From Sphingobacterium micropteri (GTDB lineage: Bacteria > Bacteroidota > Bacteroidia > Sphingobacteriales > Sphingobacteriaceae): a stretch of DNA of 64,000 nucleotides. This document shows, piece after piece, positions 63,472-64,000 of the stretch. The position numbers and the translations under genes were made by a program. Below the pieces are notes generated by a model. That model was not told where the DNA came from. It saw nothing but the letters and a program-made list of their open reading frames with translations, and searched no databases. The stretch lies in contig NZ_JACOIK010000006.1 of NCBI RefSeq assembly GCF_014692515.1, forward strand, positions 62,001 to 126,000. The letters are read 5' to 3'. The stretch's first letter is position 1. Every line of letters starts with the position of its first letter.

Positions 63472-64000
63472 ATGAAAGGACTATTATATATTGGCTTGTT
63501 GGTATTTTTGCTAGCTTGTGAAGATCGTGGGGCGGGGCCATATCTCGCTGTACCGAAACCGCCGGAAGCAACTGGGCCTGCAACATTTAAAAATCCCTTA
63601 CTCAACTCCGCGCCAGACCCTTGGATTGCACAACGGGGAGATTTTTATTATTTTCTGCAAACGCACGGAAACCGCATCGAAATCCGTAAAACAGCTAAGG
63701 TAACCGAGTTGGCTACGGCAACAAGCACCGAGGTTTTTAGAGCTCCCGGAGCCGGAAGAAACAGCCGGGATGTGTGGGCACCGGAAATGTTTTACCTACA
63801 GGGGAAATGGTATATTTATTATACCGCCAGTGATGGTCAAGATGTGAACCATCGCATGTTTGTATTGGAGAATGCAAACGATGATCCTACAACGAAGAAC
63901 TGGGTCGATAGAGGACAGCTGACGACGAAGCCCGAAAACCTTTGGGCTATCGATGGTAGCATTTTGGAATATAAGAATGAACTCTACTTTATCTTTTCTG
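63472..64000 (+). CDS. GH43 glycosidase, lipoprotein, 5' part (runs off the window)
   Basis: The frame is open from ATG 63472 to the window end (176 codons). A lipoprotein signal ends at C16 (LLAC). The GH43 catalytic base candidate is D49 in SAPDPWI, followed by the VWAPEMFYLQGKWYIYYT blade features and the IDGSILEY segment, whose Asp is the likely second acid. The general acid lies beyond the window. It follows the CBM6-like gene by 10 bp. This is the fifth GH43 gene of the region and again a membrane lipoprotein; the NPLL start and VWAPEM blade suggest an exo-arabinofuranosidase-type subfamily, not certain. Confidence 0.85.
   Translation, partial: MKGLLYIGLLVFLLACEDRGAGPYLAVPKPPEATGPATFKNPLLNSAPDPWIAQRGDFYYFLQTHGNRIEIRKTAKVTELATATSTEVFRAPGAGRNSRDVWAPEMFYLQGKWYIYYTASDGQDVNHRMFVLENANDDPTTKNWVDRGQLTTKPENLWAIDGSILEYKNELYFIFS

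Noticed and set aside
1..64000. Search for tRNA genes, CRISPR arrays, insertion sequences, integrases and toxin-antitoxin genes
   Set aside because: None recognised; dispersed short inverted repeats do not flank any transposase-like gene.

Overview
This 64 kb window is a carbohydrate-utilisation region from a Bacteroidota chromosome, most probably of the family Sphingobacteriaceae. The evidence is four SusC/SusD outer-membrane pairs, hybrid-type two-component regulators with periplasmic propellers, an ECF sigma/FecR pair, many lipoprotein signal peptides and moderate GC content. The family assignment is inference. I found no tRNA, rRNA, CRISPR array, insertion sequence or phage gene.

Layout. 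(1) 1-6023: 3' end of a GH2 enzyme, a regulator pair on the minus strand (kinase, then response regulator), and a lipoprotein aldose 1-epimerase. (2) 6435-17204, plus: IPT/NHL lipoprotein, SusC, SusD, a DUF1735/DUF4973-like lipoprotein and two GH43 enzymes, closed by a strong terminator. (3) 17291-18109: an array of about 39 degenerate 21-bp units, in the same frame as and directly behind the stop codon of a GH105 gene. (4) 32951-18115, minus: a 15 kb operon of SusC, SusD, sulfatase, GH105, Asp-box/CBM9 protein, large (alpha/alpha)6 hydrolase, GH130-like protein and a second GH105. (5) 33303-39812, plus: two GH43 lipoproteins, then a Gfo/Idh/MocA oxidoreductase, a double DUF1080 protein and a second Gfo/Idh/MocA protein, closed by a perfect terminator; then a second sulfatase (39894-41369). 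(6) 41490-48736: ECF sigma, FecR, an STN-domain SusC and SusD. (7) 48909-53606: SGNH hydrolase, FAD protein, gluconate-2-dehydrogenase-subunit-3-like protein and a GMC flavoprotein with a Cys triad like that of FAD glucose dehydrogenases. (8) 57615-53635, minus: a second regulator pair, here response regulator first. (9) 57909-64000, plus: SusC, SusD, a CBM6-like lipoprotein and a GH43 gene running off the end.

How it may work (inference): SusCD complexes import oligosaccharides from an arabinose-rich, uronate-containing and possibly sulfated glycan. Five GH43 enzymes would remove arabinose-type sugars, two GH105 enzymes would open unsaturated uronides left by a lyase outside the window, and two sulfatases would remove sulfate. 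Two gene sets (Gfo/Idh/MocA plus DUF1080; GMC plus subunit 3) suggest cleavage through 3-keto-glycosides beside ordinary hydrolysis.

Regulation: five intergenic regions carry a pair of TGAgAC/TGAtAC-type boxes exactly 21 bp apart. They are candidate operators for the split two-component regulators. The 43540 SusC system is instead arranged for ECF sigma/anti-sigma control.
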